DNA of 64,000 bases from Hyphomicrobiales bacterium (GCA_028280515.1 JANQLP010000228.1:20074-84073), one strand, 5' to 3'. Shown: positions 44,804 through 54,393, counted from the first letter of the stretch. Notes: generated by a model from the letters alone, not told the origin. Program-made: numbers and translations.

Positions 44804-45700
44804 TCAGCGCATTTGCAGCAGTTCGCCCGATTGGGTCTCTTCGTCTCCGACGGACGTGAACATCGCGGCCTGCATGCGGGCCGCGGCTGCCCGCAGCACC
44901 GGCGCGTAGTCCGGGGCGCGTTCCGCGCTCACCCGGGCCTCAGGCGCGGAAATCGCCAGACCGGCGCGCATGCGCCCTGTCGGATCGAACACCGGCACGG
45001 CAATGCAGACGACGCCGTACATGAACTCCTGGTTGTCGATGCTGACGCCTGCCTTGCGGATGTTGGCGAGGTTCGCCCGCAGGTTATCCGCATCGGTTAA
45101 CGTCGCATCGGTATATTTCGTGAGACGCAGGGTCTTGAGCAGCGTGTCCAGGCCCTCGTCCGACTGCATGCTGAGAAACAGCTTGCCGATGGCGGTGCAA
45201 TGCAGCGGAACCCGGCTTCCAGGCTCGAATCGCAATCCGAGCGGCCATTCCGCTTCGACGCGGTCGAGATAGACGAGCTCGCTGTGGTTCATGATGCCCA
45301 GGTTGCACGTCTCGCCCGTCTGTTCGACGACCCATTCCAGAATGCCGTGCCGGTTGGGGCGTTGCGCGGCTGCGAACAGCACGTTGAGCGACAAATCAAT
45401 AAGGCGCTGGCTTTCTATGAAGCGGCGACCGGCGGACTCGCGCTCAAGGTAGCCGAAGTCCTCCAGGAAGGTCGCGATGCGATGGGTTGTCGGTTTTGAA
45501 ATTCCGAGCGTCGTCGCGAGCTCGGCGACCGATACCGGGTCTGACGTCTCGACGATGCACTCAAGAATGCGGAGCGCCTTGAAGATGCTGCCGGCACCGG
45601 CGGGCGCATCCGCAATCAAGGCGTCCTTCGGGCGTGTGCCTGCATCGGCCCGTGCGGGCTGTCCCTTTCCACGGGGCTTGCGGGCGGGTGTTGAGCTCAT
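44804..45700 (-). CDS. IclR-family transcriptional regulator
   Basis: This 298-residue regulator has an N-terminal low-complexity tail (about 40 residues), an IclR winged helix (about 45-105: ALRILECIVETSDPVSVAELATTLGISKPTTHRI) and the effector domain (GETCNLGIMNHSELVYLDRVE, TAIGKLFLSM, GVVCIAVPVFDPTGRMRAGLAIS). The inner ATG at 45698-45700 is chosen because GGAGG lies 7 bases upstream; the earlier ATG at 45727 lacks a site. It converges with the SDR-amidase-TauE operon and is a good candidate to regulate that operon and the TRAP and carboxyltransferase genes. Confidence 0.9.
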   Translation of the reverse strand: MSSTPARKPRGKGQPARADAGTRPKDALIADAPAGAGSIFKALRILECIVETSDPVSVAELATTLGISKPTTHRIATFLEDFGYLERESAGRRFIESQRLIDLSLNVLFAAAQRPNRHGILEWVVEQTGETCNLGIMNHSELVYLDRVEAEWPLGLRFEPGSRVPLHCTAIGKLFLSMQSDEGLDTLLKTLRLTKYTDATLTDADNLRANLANIRKAGVSIDNQEFMYGVVCIAVPVFDPTGRMRAGLAISAPEARVSAERAPDYAPVLRAAAARMQAAMFTSVGDEETQSGELLQMR

Positions 45701-45722
45701 ATGACGTCCTCCAACGATCACA

Positions 45723-45736
45723 GACATTATAAGACA
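45723..45736 (-). promoter_or_regulatory. TCATAATGT-like motif upstream of the IclR gene
   Basis: The plus-strand sequence GACATTATAAGACA lies 23-36 bases upstream of the chosen IclR start. Its complement, TCTTATAATGTC, matches the TTTCATAATGTG half-site at 37948-37959 and resembles GTATCATAATAC at 41860-41871. IclR proteins usually repress their own genes, so a shared site here is expected if the three promoters form one regulon. Confidence 0.35.
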
Positions 45737-45801
45737 CGTGAGTGCGGCGGAGCAAAAAACCAGCGAGATGCATATCAGACAGCTTTGCGATTGCTGGGTG
45801 T

Positions 45802-46686
45802 TTACAACCTTTCGACCGATGACAGCTCAAGAAAGCTGCGCACCAGTCTCAGTTCCTTCTTGTCCGAGGGGCAGACAATGTAAGTTCGGAACGTCTGGTT
45901 CCAATCGCGAATCGGTATTGAGGTTAAGCAGCTTGATGGCGAGTACGCACCCTCCAGAATGATGGCGACTCCAACGCCGTGCAGCACCGCTTCCTTTGAC
46001 AGGGGAAAGGCCGAGACCGTGGTGACAGACGCCGGCCACAGATCGAGTTCGTCCATGCGTTCTTCGAACACGCGCCGGGTCAGTGAGCCCTGTTCGGGAA
46101 GGATCAGGCTTTCGCGCGCCAGTTCCTTCATGGACACCGACTTCTTCTTGGCAAGCGCGTGGTTCTTGCGCACAAGAGCGATGTACCGCGTCTTTTCGAT
46201 CTCGATCTTGTGCATGCCGTCGACGTCGTCGGGCTCGGTGATGATGCCGATGTCGATTTCCCGTTCCTTCACCAGCGCCATGGTGTCGTTCCACACGCCC
46301 AGGGAAAAGTCGACGTGCACGCCGGGATACAGCCGTTTGAAATCCGAGATAAGCCCCATTGCCGGGCAAGGCGCGTTGGCGACGATTGAGAGCTGACCGC
46401 GGTCGAGTTCGGAATAGTCCCGCATCCGTTCGGCGAGCAATTGTTCCAGCACATGGATGCGGTCGGAGATATCGAAGAGCTCCTTTGCCGCACGGGTCAG
46501 CTCGAGCCCGGAGCGACGGCGGATGAACAGGCGCGCGCCGATCATCTCCTCAAGCTTGGCCACGTGCTGCGTGACGGCGGGTTGGGTCACGTTAAGAACC
46601 GCTGCGGCCTTCGAGAAGCTTCGCTCGCGCGCGGCGTGGGTGAAAGCGGCAATCTGGTGAGGACTGGCTTTGAGGGTCGGATTCAT
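45802..46686 (-). CDS. LysR-family transcriptional regulator
   Basis: This 294-residue LysR protein has the DNA-binding region at residues 8-68 (PHQIAAFTHAARERSFSKAA, then NVTQPAVTQHVAKLEEMIG) and a complete effector domain. It resembles the phosphonate/sulfur-type LysR branch in layout (FSLGVWNDTMALVKEREID), though the ligand is not readable. It is divergent from the Ugp-like ABC operon (165-base gap) and is the likely regulator of it. No clear T-N11-A palindrome was found in the gap. Confidence 0.9.
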   Translation of the reverse strand: MNPTLKASPHQIAAFTHAARERSFSKAAAVLNVTQPAVTQHVAKLEEMIGARLFIRRRSGLELTRAAKELFDISDRIHVLEQLLAERMRDYSELDRGQLSIVANAPCPAMGLISDFKRLYPGVHVDFSLGVWNDTMALVKEREIDIGIITEPDDVDGMHKIEIEKTRYIALVRKNHALAKKKSVSMKELARESLILPEQGSLTRRVFEERMDELDLWPASVTTVSAFPLSKEAVLHGVGVAIILEGAYSPSSCLTSIPIRDWNQTFRTYIVCPSDKKELRLVRSFLELSSVERL

Positions 46687-46851
46687 GAGCGCTCGTTAGG
46701 TGATTGTATCGTCATGGAAATCGGGCCTTCGGGGATGGACTCACTCCAGTCCGGCTTTTCGATGCATAAGACGAACTAATATCACTTCATCAATCCGTCA
46801 ATGAAACTTGCTACTTCGACTCACGCTGTTTTTCACCAGCGCGAGGGTCCC

Positions 46852-48006
46852 ATGTCATCCGTTCATATTCAGAACATCAGCAAGTCATTCGGCAAGGTCG
46901 AGGTCCTGAAGGACATCAGCCTACATATTCCCGATGGCGAGTTCGTGTCGCTGGTCGGTCCGTCCGGCTGTGGCAAGTCCACGCTCCTGCGCATTGTCGC
47001 CGGGCTCGAACACCAGAGCAGCGGGCGAATCCGTATCAACGAGGATGTGATCGACGGGGTGCGCCCGAGCGAGCGCAACATCTCGATGGTGTTTCAGTCC
47101 TACGCGCTCTATCCGCACCTCAGCGTGTTCGACAACATCGCTGTGCCGCTCAGGATGGGCCGGCTGAACAGCGTTCAGCGCCTTCCGGTGCTGCGCCACC
47201 TGCTGCCGGGCGCGCGCGCAACCGAGAAGAGCATTCGCGACGATGTCGAAGAGGTTGCATCCCTGCTCGACATGAAGCACCTGCTGAACCGCAGGCCGGG
47301 CCAGCTTTCGGGAGGGCAGCGCCAGCGCGTCGCGGTCGGCCGCGCCATCGTGCGCGAGCCCCATGCGTTTTTGCTGGACGAGCCGCTCTCCAACCTCGAC
47401 GCCAAGCTGCGGGTTCATATGCGCACCGAGATTGCCCAGCTCCACCGGCGCCTCGGCGCAACCTTCATCTATGTGACCCACGATCAGGCGGAGGCGATGA
47501 CCATGTCCGACCGGATCGCCGTGTTGATGGATGGAGAGTTGGTCCAGGTCGGTTCGCCGGACGAGGTTTACAACGATCCTCAGGATATCCGCGTAGCCGA
47601 GTTCATCGGCTCGCCCAAGATCAACGTCTTCGATGGTGAAATCCGTTCGGACGGGGGCGTCGATCTGCACGGGGTGCCGACCGGCATGGTTTCCGACGCT
47701 CAGACGGGACCGGCTCAGGTCGGCCTGCGACCGGAGGCCCTCCGCCTCGCGCCGCTGGGTGAGGGCCTGTTGAACGGCACGGTGACGCACATCGAGAATC
47801 TCGGTGCGGAACTGATGGTCCACTTTGCCAACGAGGCAATGGACCGGCCGGCCATTATCCGCCTCGATCATATCGAGCGGCACGGCCTGGACGTCGGAAA
47901 GGACATCGAGATTGATTTCACTCCGGGTGCCGTCCGGCTGTTCAGCGCTGCCGGCACCAGGGTTCCGACGGAAGAGTTCATGGAGAAGCAGCTTGTCAAC
48001 GCCTGA
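46852..48006 (+). CDS. ABC transporter ATP-binding protein, CUT1/UgpC-MalK type
   Basis: This 384-residue ATPase has Walker A GPSGCGKST, Q-loop FQSYALYPHL, signature LSGGQRQRVAVGRAI, Walker B FLLDEPLSNLD and H-loop VTHDQAEAM, followed by a regulatory TOBE/OB domain of about 140 residues (VGLRPEALRL). An insert of about 30 residues (RLNSVQRLPVLRHLLPGARA) sits between the Q-loop and the signature and is longer than usual. The ATG at 46852 is chosen over one at 46801, with GCGAGGG upstream. It energises the two permeases encoded next. Confidence 0.92.
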   Translation: MSSVHIQNISKSFGKVEVLKDISLHIPDGEFVSLVGPSGCGKSTLLRIVAGLEHQSSGRIRINEDVIDGVRPSERNISMVFQSYALYPHLSVFDNIAVPLRMGRLNSVQRLPVLRHLLPGARATEKSIRDDVEEVASLLDMKHLLNRRPGQLSGGQRQRVAVGRAIVREPHAFLLDEPLSNLDAKLRVHMRTEIAQLHRRLGATFIYVTHDQAEAMTMSDRIAVLMDGELVQVGSPDEVYNDPQDIRVAEFIGSPKINVFDGEIRSDGGVDLHGVPTGMVSDAQTGPAQVGLRPEALRLAPLGEGLLNGTVTHIENLGAELMVHFANEAMDRPAIIRLDHIERHGLDVGKDIEIDFTPGAVRLFSAAGTRVPTEEFMEKQLVNA

Positions 48007-48931
48007 GGCCATCTACGCTGACGAGGCTGCGCGGGTGTCGACGTCTGCCGCACGGGCGCGCGCCCGCTACCAGTTGATCGCGACGCTCCTGTCCGCTCCG
48101 GCCGTCATCCTGATGTTCCTGTTGCTCATCGGGCCGGTTATCGCCGTCTTCCTGCTGTCATTCACCGATTGGTCGCTCGGCGATGCCGAATTCAACTGGG
48201 TCGGCATGGCAACCTATGACGAAATGGTCGAGGACGACATTTTCTGGAAGGCGATCACCAACACGCTGATCTATGTCGGCATCGTTATTCCCGGATCGAT
48301 CATCCTCGGCCTCGGCGCTGCCCTGCTGATTGAAAGCGTGACGGTCGGGCGGTCGCTCTGGCGCGCCATATACTTCCTGCCCGTCATGTCCACGCTGATC
48401 GCTATGGCCGTCGTCTGGGAGTTCATGCTGAACGCAAAGTTCGGAATGGTCTCTCAAGTGCTCGGCTTTTTCGGTGTCGAGGCGAAGAGCTGGCTGCAGG
48501 AGCCCGACACCGCCCTGCCGGCGCTGTGCCTGATTGCGATCTGGCAGGCCCTCGGGTTCAACATGGTGTTGTTCATGGCGGGTCTCACATCGATTCCCCG
48601 TGAGCTGTACAACGCGGCGGAAGTCGATGGCGTGCGCTCGGCCTGGGATCGTTTCTGGCTGGTCACCTGGCCTCTGCTGACGCCGGTGACGATGTTCGTC
48701 GCCATCATCACCGCGATCCGGTCCTTTCAGGTCTTCGATACCGTCCACGTGCTGACGAAGGGCGGCCCGGACAACGCCTCCATGGTGCTCGTGTACCAGA
48801 TCTACCAGGAGGGCTTCGAGTTCTTCCGGTCCTCCTACGCCTCGGCGCTGACCATGGTGTTCCTCGCCTTCATCTTCCTGCTGACCCTGGTCAAGGTCTT
48901 CGCGATCGAGCGAAAGTTGCATTACCAATGA
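47993..48931 (+). CDS. ABC transporter permease, CUT1 (UgpA/MalF type)
   Basis: This 312-residue permease has six hydrophobic segments and the EAA-type loop AAEVDGVRSAWDRFWLVTWP. The open frame has no ATG in the right place; a TTG at 47993-47995 with GGAGAAG 7 bases before it is the best start, overlapping the ATPase gene by 14 bases. GTG near 48033 is an alternative. It forms a heterodimeric channel with the next gene product. Confidence 0.87.
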   Translation: MSTPEAIYADEAARVSTSAARARARYQLIATLLSAPAVILMFLLLIGPVIAVFLLSFTDWSLGDAEFNWVGMATYDEMVEDDIFWKAITNTLIYVGIVIPGSIILGLGAALLIESVTVGRSLWRAIYFLPVMSTLIAMAVVWEFMLNAKFGMVSQVLGFFGVEAKSWLQEPDTALPALCLIAIWQALGFNMVLFMAGLTSIPRELYNAAEVDGVRSAWDRFWLVTWPLLTPVTMFVAIITAIRSFQVFDTVHVLTKGGPDNASMVLVYQIYQEGFEFFRSSYASALTMVFLAFIFLLTLVKVFAIERKLHYQ

Positions 48932-49755
48932 GACGCGTTCACCTGAGCGAAATCATCAAGCAGCTTGTGCTCGTGATCGGTGCAATCATCATCCTCGCGC
49001 CGTTCTACCAGATGATCACGACATCGCTGAAGGCACCGTCGGAGATTGCCGACGGAACCTTGTGGCCGATCCCGCGCGAGTGGCATGCGGTGGAGAATTA
49101 TACCGAGGCGTTCACCGCGACGCCGCTTGCCCGCTACATGTTCAACGGCGTCATCGTCACCGTCTCCATCTTTCTGCTTCAGATCCTCATCGCCCTGCCG
49201 TGCGCCTACGCCCTGTCGAAGTTGCGCTGGTGGGGCCGCGATGTGGTGTTCGCTCTGGTGCTCTTCTGTTTGCTCATTCCGCCACACGCGGTAGCGATCC
49301 CCGTCTACGTGCTGTTCCACTCGATCGGGATCCTCGACTCTTATGCGGCGCTGATCGTGCCCTTTACCATTTCGGTTTTCGGCATCTTCCTCATGCGCCA
49401 GTTCTTTATGACCGTACCGGACGACCTCGTCGACGCGGCGCGCATGGACGGTATATCCGAACTCGGGATCGTCTGGCGCGTCATGCTGCCGACGGCGCTG
49501 CCGGCGCTGACGGCGTTCGGAATCTTCTCGGTGATCGCCCACTGGAACGATTACTTCTGGCCGCTCATCGTGCTTTCGAGCCGGGAGTATTACACCCCGC
49601 CGCTCGGCATTTCCGTGTTCCGCAACGAGGAATTCGGTTTCGAATTCGGCCCGCTGATGGCCGCGGCAACCGTCATCATCGCGCCGCTCGTCATCGCGTT
49701 TCTTGTGGCGCAGCGCCGCTTCATCGAAGGGATCACATTGACCGGCATGAAGTAG
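48928..49755 (+). CDS. ABC transporter permease, CUT1 (UgpE/MalG type)
   Basis: This 275-residue second permease has six hydrophobic segments and the conserved coupling loop (VDAARMDGISELGIVWRVML). Its start overlaps the first permease stop by ATGA. It ends ITLTGMK, a common terminus for UgpE/MalG proteins (the GAVKG-like tail). It partners the 47993-48931 product. The gap to the binding-protein gene is 128 bases and holds a strong stem-loop. Confidence 0.93.
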   Translation: MRRVHLSEIIKQLVLVIGAIIILAPFYQMITTSLKAPSEIADGTLWPIPREWHAVENYTEAFTATPLARYMFNGVIVTVSIFLLQILIALPCAYALSKLRWWGRDVVFALVLFCLLIPPHAVAIPVYVLFHSIGILDSYAALIVPFTISVFGIFLMRQFFMTVPDDLVDAARMDGISELGIVWRVMLPTALPALTAFGIFSVIAHWNDYFWPLIVLSSREYYTPPLGISVFRNEEFGFEFGPLMAAATVIIAPLVIAFLVAQRRFIEGITLTGMK

Positions 49756-49820
49756 GGAAAAGTGCCATAGACCGGTTTCCCGCCTTGCTTCGCCGAACGG
49801 GAAGGGCGCAACGGGGCGAG

Positions 49821-49859
49821 AAAAAAACGAGGAGCCGGAGGGTGAAGCTCCAGCTCCTC
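49821..49859 (-). terminator. Terminator-like stem-loop (minus-strand polarity) between permease and binding-protein genes
   Basis: GAGGAGC-C-GGAG (49829-49840) and CTCC-A-GCTCCTC (49848-49859) form an 11-bp stem (one internal mismatch) with a 7-base loop. A run of seven A at 49821-49827 on the plus strand means the minus-strand RNA has the stem followed by seven U, a textbook intrinsic terminator for antisense transcription. For the plus-strand operon it is a stem-loop just before the binding-protein gene, as is common in ABC operons where it protects the binding-protein mRNA. Confidence 0.55.
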
Positions 49860-49883
49860 TGACACCATCAACAGGAGGTAGAA

Positions 49884-51146
49884 ATGAAATTCCGCTCCAT
49901 CATCGGCGCCGTTGCGTTGACCGCTCTCACGGCTGGCACCGCGAGTGCGACCGAAATCGAGGTGCAGTATCCATATGCGCACCTGTTTGCAGAAACATAC
50001 AAGCAGATCATCGCCGAATTCAATAAGGCGCATCCCGGCATCACCGTGAAAATGCGCGCGCCGTACGAGTCCTACGAAGATGGCTCGCAGAAGGTGCTCA
50101 AGGAGGCGATCACCAGGAAAACCCCCGACATCACGTTTCAGGGACTGAACCGGCAGCGCATCCTGGTCGAGAAGGGCATTGCCCAGTCGCTGGAAGGCTT
50201 CATCGCAAAGGAAGCGGACTTCGAGAAGGACGGCTACCACAAGGCAATGCTCGATCTCGGCACGTTCAACGGCAAGGTCCACGGCATTCCGTTCTCCGTC
50301 TCCCTGCCGATCGCCTACTACAACATGGATGTGTTGAAGAAGGCCGGCTGGAGCAAGCCGCTCCCGAAAACCTGGGACGAGGTGATCGAGCTTTGCCAGG
50401 TGATCGCGAAATCCGGCCAGGACGTCGACACCATGTTCTGGGGCTGGAACATCACCGGCAACTGGTTCTGGCAGGCGCTGAACTGGTCCAGGAACAACTC
50501 AATGCTCGACAAGACCGAGACCAAGGTCAACTTCAACAACGAGCACGGCAAATGGGCCATGCGCACGTTCGCGAAGCTGGTCAAGGAATGCAAGATGCCC
50601 AACTACAATCTCAAAGAGGCGATGGGCAATTTCTCCGCCGGCAAGATCGGCATGTACTTCTGGTCGATCTCCGCGCTGCAGCGCGTGACGAATGACAGCG
50701 CCGGCAAGTTCACGCTGAAGACGGGACCGTATCCGTCCGTCGATTCAAGTGGCGGTCTGCCGGCCGGCGGCAACGCCGGCATGTTGCTGGCAAAGGACCC
50801 CGAGCGTGCTGCCGCGGCCTGGAAGTTCCTGAAGTTCGCAACGTCGGGACGTGGTGCCGCGATCGTCGCCGAGACGACCGGCTATATGCCTCCGAACAAG
50901 AAGGCCAACGAGGTCTATCTGAAGGACTTCTATGCCCAGAACCCGAACAAGTTCACCGCGGTCGCCCAGCTTCCGCTGCTGCGCGAGTGGTACGCGTTCC
51001 CGGGCAAGAACGGCCTCAAGATCACCAAGGTGATCGAAGACGCGATGCAGTCGATCGTGACCGGTGAGCGTGTCGATGAGCCGGATCAGGTGCTCGAAGA
51101 GATGACCGAGAAGGTGCAGAAGCTTCTGCCGAAGACGTCGAGCTAA
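49884..51146 (+). CDS. ABC transporter solute-binding protein, family 1 (CUT1/Ugp-like system)
   Basis: This 420-residue periplasmic protein has a signal peptide (FRSIIGAVALTALTAG, cleavage after TASAT or near) and the cluster B binding fold (VQYPYAHLFAETYKQII, TPDITFQGLNRQRILVEKG, FSAGKIGMYFWSIS, DAMQSIVTG near the C-terminus). The ATG follows CAGGAGG. It is the last gene of the importer operon and feeds the two permeases and the ATPase. Likely ligands are a sugar or a glycerophosphate-type compound; the phosphodiesterase gene that follows supports the latter. Confidence 0.91.
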   Translation: MKFRSIIGAVALTALTAGTASATEIEVQYPYAHLFAETYKQIIAEFNKAHPGITVKMRAPYESYEDGSQKVLKEAITRKTPDITFQGLNRQRILVEKGIAQSLEGFIAKEADFEKDGYHKAMLDLGTFNGKVHGIPFSVSLPIAYYNMDVLKKAGWSKPLPKTWDEVIELCQVIAKSGQDVDTMFWGWNITGNWFWQALNWSRNNSMLDKTETKVNFNNEHGKWAMRTFAKLVKECKMPNYNLKEAMGNFSAGKIGMYFWSISALQRVTNDSAGKFTLKTGPYPSVDSSGGLPAGGNAGMLLAKDPERAAAAWKFLKFATSGRGAAIVAETTGYMPPNKKANEVYLKDFYAQNPNKFTAVAQLPLLREWYAFPGKNGLKITKVIEDAMQSIVTGERVDEPDQVLEEMTEKVQKLLPKTSS

Positions 51147-51164
51147 ACGACGTCACTGTGAGTA

Positions 51165-51192
51165 CGGGATGCCGGCGTATGCCGGCATCCCG
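51165..51192 (+). terminator. Strong 12-bp hairpin after the binding-protein gene
   Basis: CGGGATGCCGGC (51165-51176) and GCCGGCATCCCG (51181-51192) pair perfectly around a GTAT loop, 19 bases after the stop codon of the binding-protein gene. There is no downstream T-run, so it may be a rho-dependent or RNA-stabilising 3' stem and only a partial barrier before the phosphodiesterase gene. Confidence 0.5.
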
Positions 51193-51272
51193 GTGCTCAA
51201 TCGGTCTTCATACGCCAATATGGTCTCAAAAAGGGGGTGCCAACCGCCAACCGGGCGGGGCACGGCGAACGC

Positions 51273-52103
51273 ATGAAGCTCATTCACATCACCGATATTC
51301 ATCTGACCCGTGAAGGGGGAACCGTGCTCGGCAGCAGCCCGGGCAAGAACTTCTCGGAATGTCTTGAACACATCCTTGTGCACCACGGTGACGCCGACCT
51401 GTGTGTCGTCACCGGCGATCTGACGCATTGGGGTGAACCGGAAGCGTACGCCTATCTGCGGGATATCCTGTCCGGGTTTCCGATCGAGACGCGTCTCCTG
51501 ATCGGCAATCATGATGATCGGCCGGCGTTCCGCGCGGCGTTCCCCGGCGCGCCGTGTGATGTGAACGGTTTCGTTCAATGGAGCGAGCCGACCCGTGCCG
51601 GACGGTTCATCTATCTCGACACCAACGAACCCGGAACGCATGCCGGGCACTACGGGCCGGACCGGCAGGACTGGCTACGGGGAGAGCTCGAAGCGAATGG
51701 AGGGGAGGCGTGTTATCTCTTCATGCATCATCACCCGTCGCCCATCGGCATTCGTGCGATGGACGACATCGGTCAGGCCGATGCCCAGGATCTGCGGTCC
51801 ATCCTTTTCGACTACCAGGACCGTATCGGGCACATCTTCTTCGGCCACTGCCATCTGCCCCTTTCGGGCACCGTGTGCGGCATTCCGTTCGCCGCCCTGC
51901 GCGGCACTAATCATCACGGATGGCAGGACTTCACCGGCAGTCCCTTCCTGAAAGGCGCTGACCTTACACCCGCATACAATGTGGTCCTTCTTGAAAACGC
52001 AGATTGTGTCATTCACACAATCGACTTCAACTACAGGGGCCCCATCGCCGAGTTCGGCACGCAATTCGAAGACTGGACGCGCGAAAGCGAGGCGGCCGTC
52101 TAG
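51273..52103 (+). CDS. Metallophosphoesterase, GpdQ/CpdA-like class III phosphodiesterase
   Basis: This 276-residue calcineurin-fold phosphodiesterase has the full two-metal motif set: ITDIH (D8, H10), VTGDLTHWGEPEAY (D49), IGNHDD (N79, H80), FMHHHPSP and FFGHCHL. The closest well-known relative by motif pattern is GpdQ glycerophosphodiesterase (about 271 residues), with cAMP phosphodiesterase CpdA as an alternative. The ATG at 51273 fits the family start; a GTG at 51237 is possible. Behind a Ugp-like importer, it may cleave imported glycerophosphodiesters, yielding glycerol 3-phosphate. The substrate is inferred. Confidence 0.88.
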   Translation: MKLIHITDIHLTREGGTVLGSSPGKNFSECLEHILVHHGDADLCVVTGDLTHWGEPEAYAYLRDILSGFPIETRLLIGNHDDRPAFRAAFPGAPCDVNGFVQWSEPTRAGRFIYLDTNEPGTHAGHYGPDRQDWLRGELEANGGEACYLFMHHHPSPIGIRAMDDIGQADAQDLRSILFDYQDRIGHIFFGHCHLPLSGTVCGIPFAALRGTNHHGWQDFTGSPFLKGADLTPAYNVVLLENADCVIHTIDFNYRGPIAEFGTQFEDWTRESEAAV

Positions 52104-52272
52104 CGGGTTCGAGACCGTCCGTCGCCAGTCCGGTACGCTGACAAATTGAACTGCACGCCGAAACCTGCTCTTTTGCAGCCGACGTGGCGCGGTGTGACTT
52201 GCCGCGACTGGAACTGTGGTCTGCCGATTATCGGCGGACCGTCAATTTTTGTCTGCAAGCAACTTCGAAGGG

Positions 52273-54393
52273 ATGAAACCGGCGATGGGAGAAGGCGTTC
52301 AATACGAAACACAAGGAGCGATCGCCGTCATCACACTCAACAACCCGCCGGTTAACGCGCTCGGACACGCCGTGCGGCGCGGGCTGCTGGAGAGCCTGGA
52401 AAAAGCCGTTGCCGATGACGGCACAAAGGCCGTTGTGCTGATCGGTTCGGGGCGCGGTTTCAGTGGCGGCGCCGATATCCGCGAATTCGGAAAGCCGAGG
52501 CCGGAACCGCTTCTCTCCGAAGTCATCGGGCGCATCGAGGCCTCACCAAAACCGGTGATTGCGGCAGTCCACGGAATGGCCCTCGGCGGAGGGTGCGAGT
52601 TGGCGCTCGGGTGCCACCACCGGGTTGCGGACGCAAGCGCGCAAATGGGGCTGCCTGAGGTCAAGCTGGGGCTGATTCCGGGCGCCGGCGGCACACAGCG
52701 CCTGCCGCGTCTGATCGGCTTGAAGCCGGCTTTGGACATGATCGCCAGCGGCGACCAGGTGGGTGCCGCGCGCGCCAAACAGCTCGGCCTGGTCGAAGAG
52801 GTGGTCGACGGTGATCTGCGTGCCGCGGCGCTCGATTTCGCAAATCAGGTGATCGCCCGGGCCGAGACCCCGCCGCGCATTCGTGACATGACTGTCGACG
52901 CATCGGGTGCGGAGGACGTTCTGGACCAGGCGCGTACCAACGCGGCGCGGCGCATGCGCGGACTGACCGCGCCGCAATACTGCATCGACAGTGTGGCGAA
53001 TGCCATCAAACTGCCCTTCGATGAGGCGCTTGAAAAGGAGCGGGGCTTCTTCGCCGAGCTCGAGGGCTCCGATCAGTCAGCGGCGTTGCGGCACCTGTTC
53101 TTCGCCGAACGCGAGGCGCACCGTATTCCGGGTGTTGCGAAGGACACCACGACCCGGCCAATCGACAAGGCGGCGGTGATCGGTTGCGGCACCATGGGCC
53201 GCGGCATCGCCATGAGCCTCGCCAATGGCGGCATTCCGGTGACCGTGCTGGAAGTGGATCAGTCGACCCTGAATGCGGGGCTGGACATGATCGACAAGAC
53301 CTATGCCGGGAGCGTGTCGCGCGGCTCGCTCACAGAAGATGCCAGGAACGCGCGGATGGCGCTCATCTCCGGAGCCGCATCCTTGACCGACATCGCTGAT
53401 GCGGACATCGTGATCGAGGCCGTCTTCGAAGACATGGACCTGAAAAAGGACATCTTCACGAAGCTCGATCAGGCCATCAAACAGGGCGCGATCCTCGCAA
53501 CCAACACCTCGTCGTTGGATATCAACGAGATTGCCGCGGCGACGAAGCGTCCCGAAGATGTCATTGGCACACATTTCTTCAGCCCGGCTAATGTCATGAA
53601 GCTGATAGAGAACGTGCGCGGCACGATGACCGCTGCCGATGTGATCGCCACCGTGATGAAACTCTCGCGCGACATCGGCAAGGTCGGCGTGATGGTCGGT
53701 GTGTGCGATGGATTTGTCGGCAACCGGATGCTGTACGCCTATCGGGAGCAGGCGGAGTTTCTGCTCGAAGAGGGCGCCCTTCCGCATCAGGTGGACAAGG
53801 TCATCACCGATTTCGGGTTTCCCATGGGGCCGTTCGCGATGGGGGATCTCGCCGGGCTCGACGTGGGCTATATGGTGCGCCAGCACCAACGGAAAATGAA
53901 CCCGCCGGCATATCGCGAGCCCTATATCGGCGACCGGCTCGCTGAGATGGGTCGCCATGGTCAGAAAACGCAAAAAGGCTGGTACCTGTATGAAGCGGGC
54001 AGCCGGACGCCGGTGCCGGATCCCGAGATCGAGGAGCTCATTGTCGGCGTTTCGAAGGAGCTGGGAATCGCACGCCGCGACATCACCGACCAGGAGATCC
54101 TCGAACGGTGCGTCTACCCGCTGATCAACGAAGGCGCGAAGATCCTCGAGGAAGGTATCGCCATTCGCCCGAGCGACATCGATCTGGTGTGGATTTACGG
54201 TTACGGCTTCCCACGCGGCAGGGGCGGGCCGATGTTCCATGCAGACGCTGTCGGCACAAAGACCATATACGAAGCGATGGCCCGCCTGTTCGAGGCGCAC
54301 GGGGCGCTGCTCCGCCCGGCAACGTTGCTGAAGGAGCTCGCCAAGTCAGGAAAGAGCTTCGCCGACTTCCAGAAAGAGGCGACAGTCCGCTGA
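52273..54393 (+). CDS. Enoyl-CoA hydratase / 3-hydroxyacyl-CoA dehydrogenase fusion (FadB/FadJ type)
   Basis: This is a fusion of about 706 residues. The N-terminal crotonase domain (1-200) has both catalytic glutamates (E109 in [10 protein letters not shown]129 in [15 protein letters not shown]). The HAD domain follows from about residue 295 ([31 protein letters not shown] with the catalytic His, [18 protein letters not shown]). It performs hydration and NAD-linked oxidation in fatty acid beta-oxidation. The start is uncertain: ATG 52273 or 52285, neither with an ideal ribosome binding site; GAAGGG at 52267 fits 52285 better. It stands alone, without a paired thiolase (FadA) beside it. Confidence 0.93.
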   Translation: MKPAMGEGVQYETQGAIAVITLNNPPVNALGHAVRRGLLESLEKAVADDGTKAVVLIGSGRGFSGGADIREFGKPRPEPLLSEVIGRIEASPKPVIAAVHGMALGGGCELALGCHHRVADASAQMGLPEVKLGLIPGAGGTQRLPRLIGLKPALDMIASGDQVGAARAKQLGLVEEVVDGDLRAAALDFANQVIARAETPPRIRDMTVDASGAEDVLDQARTNAARRMRGLTAPQYCIDSVANAIKLPFDEALEKERGFFAELEGSDQSAALRHLFFAEREAHRIPGVAKDTTTRPIDKAAVIGCGTMGRGIAMSLANGGIPVTVLEVDQSTLNAGLDMIDKTYAGSVSRGSLTEDARNARMALISGAASLTDIADADIVIEAVFEDMDLKKDIFTKLDQAIKQGAILATNTSSLDINEIAAATKRPEDVIGTHFFSPANVMKLIENVRGTMTAADVIATVMKLSRDIGKVGVMVGVCDGFVGNRMLYAYREQAEFLLEEGALPHQVDKVITDFGFPMGPFAMGDLAGLDVGYMVRQHQRKMNPPAYREPYIGDRLAEMGRHGQKTQKGWYLYEAGSRTPVPDPEIEELIVGVSKELGIARRDITDQEILERCVYPLINEGAKILEEGIAIRPSDIDLVWIYGYGFPRGRGGPMFHADAVGTKTIYEAMARLFEAHGALLRPATLLKELAKSGKSFADFQKEATVR

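Noticed and set aside
45701..45727. Upstream ATG of the IclR gene
   Set aside because: It lacks a ribosome binding site and overlaps the candidate operator; the inner ATG has GGAGG at ideal spacing.
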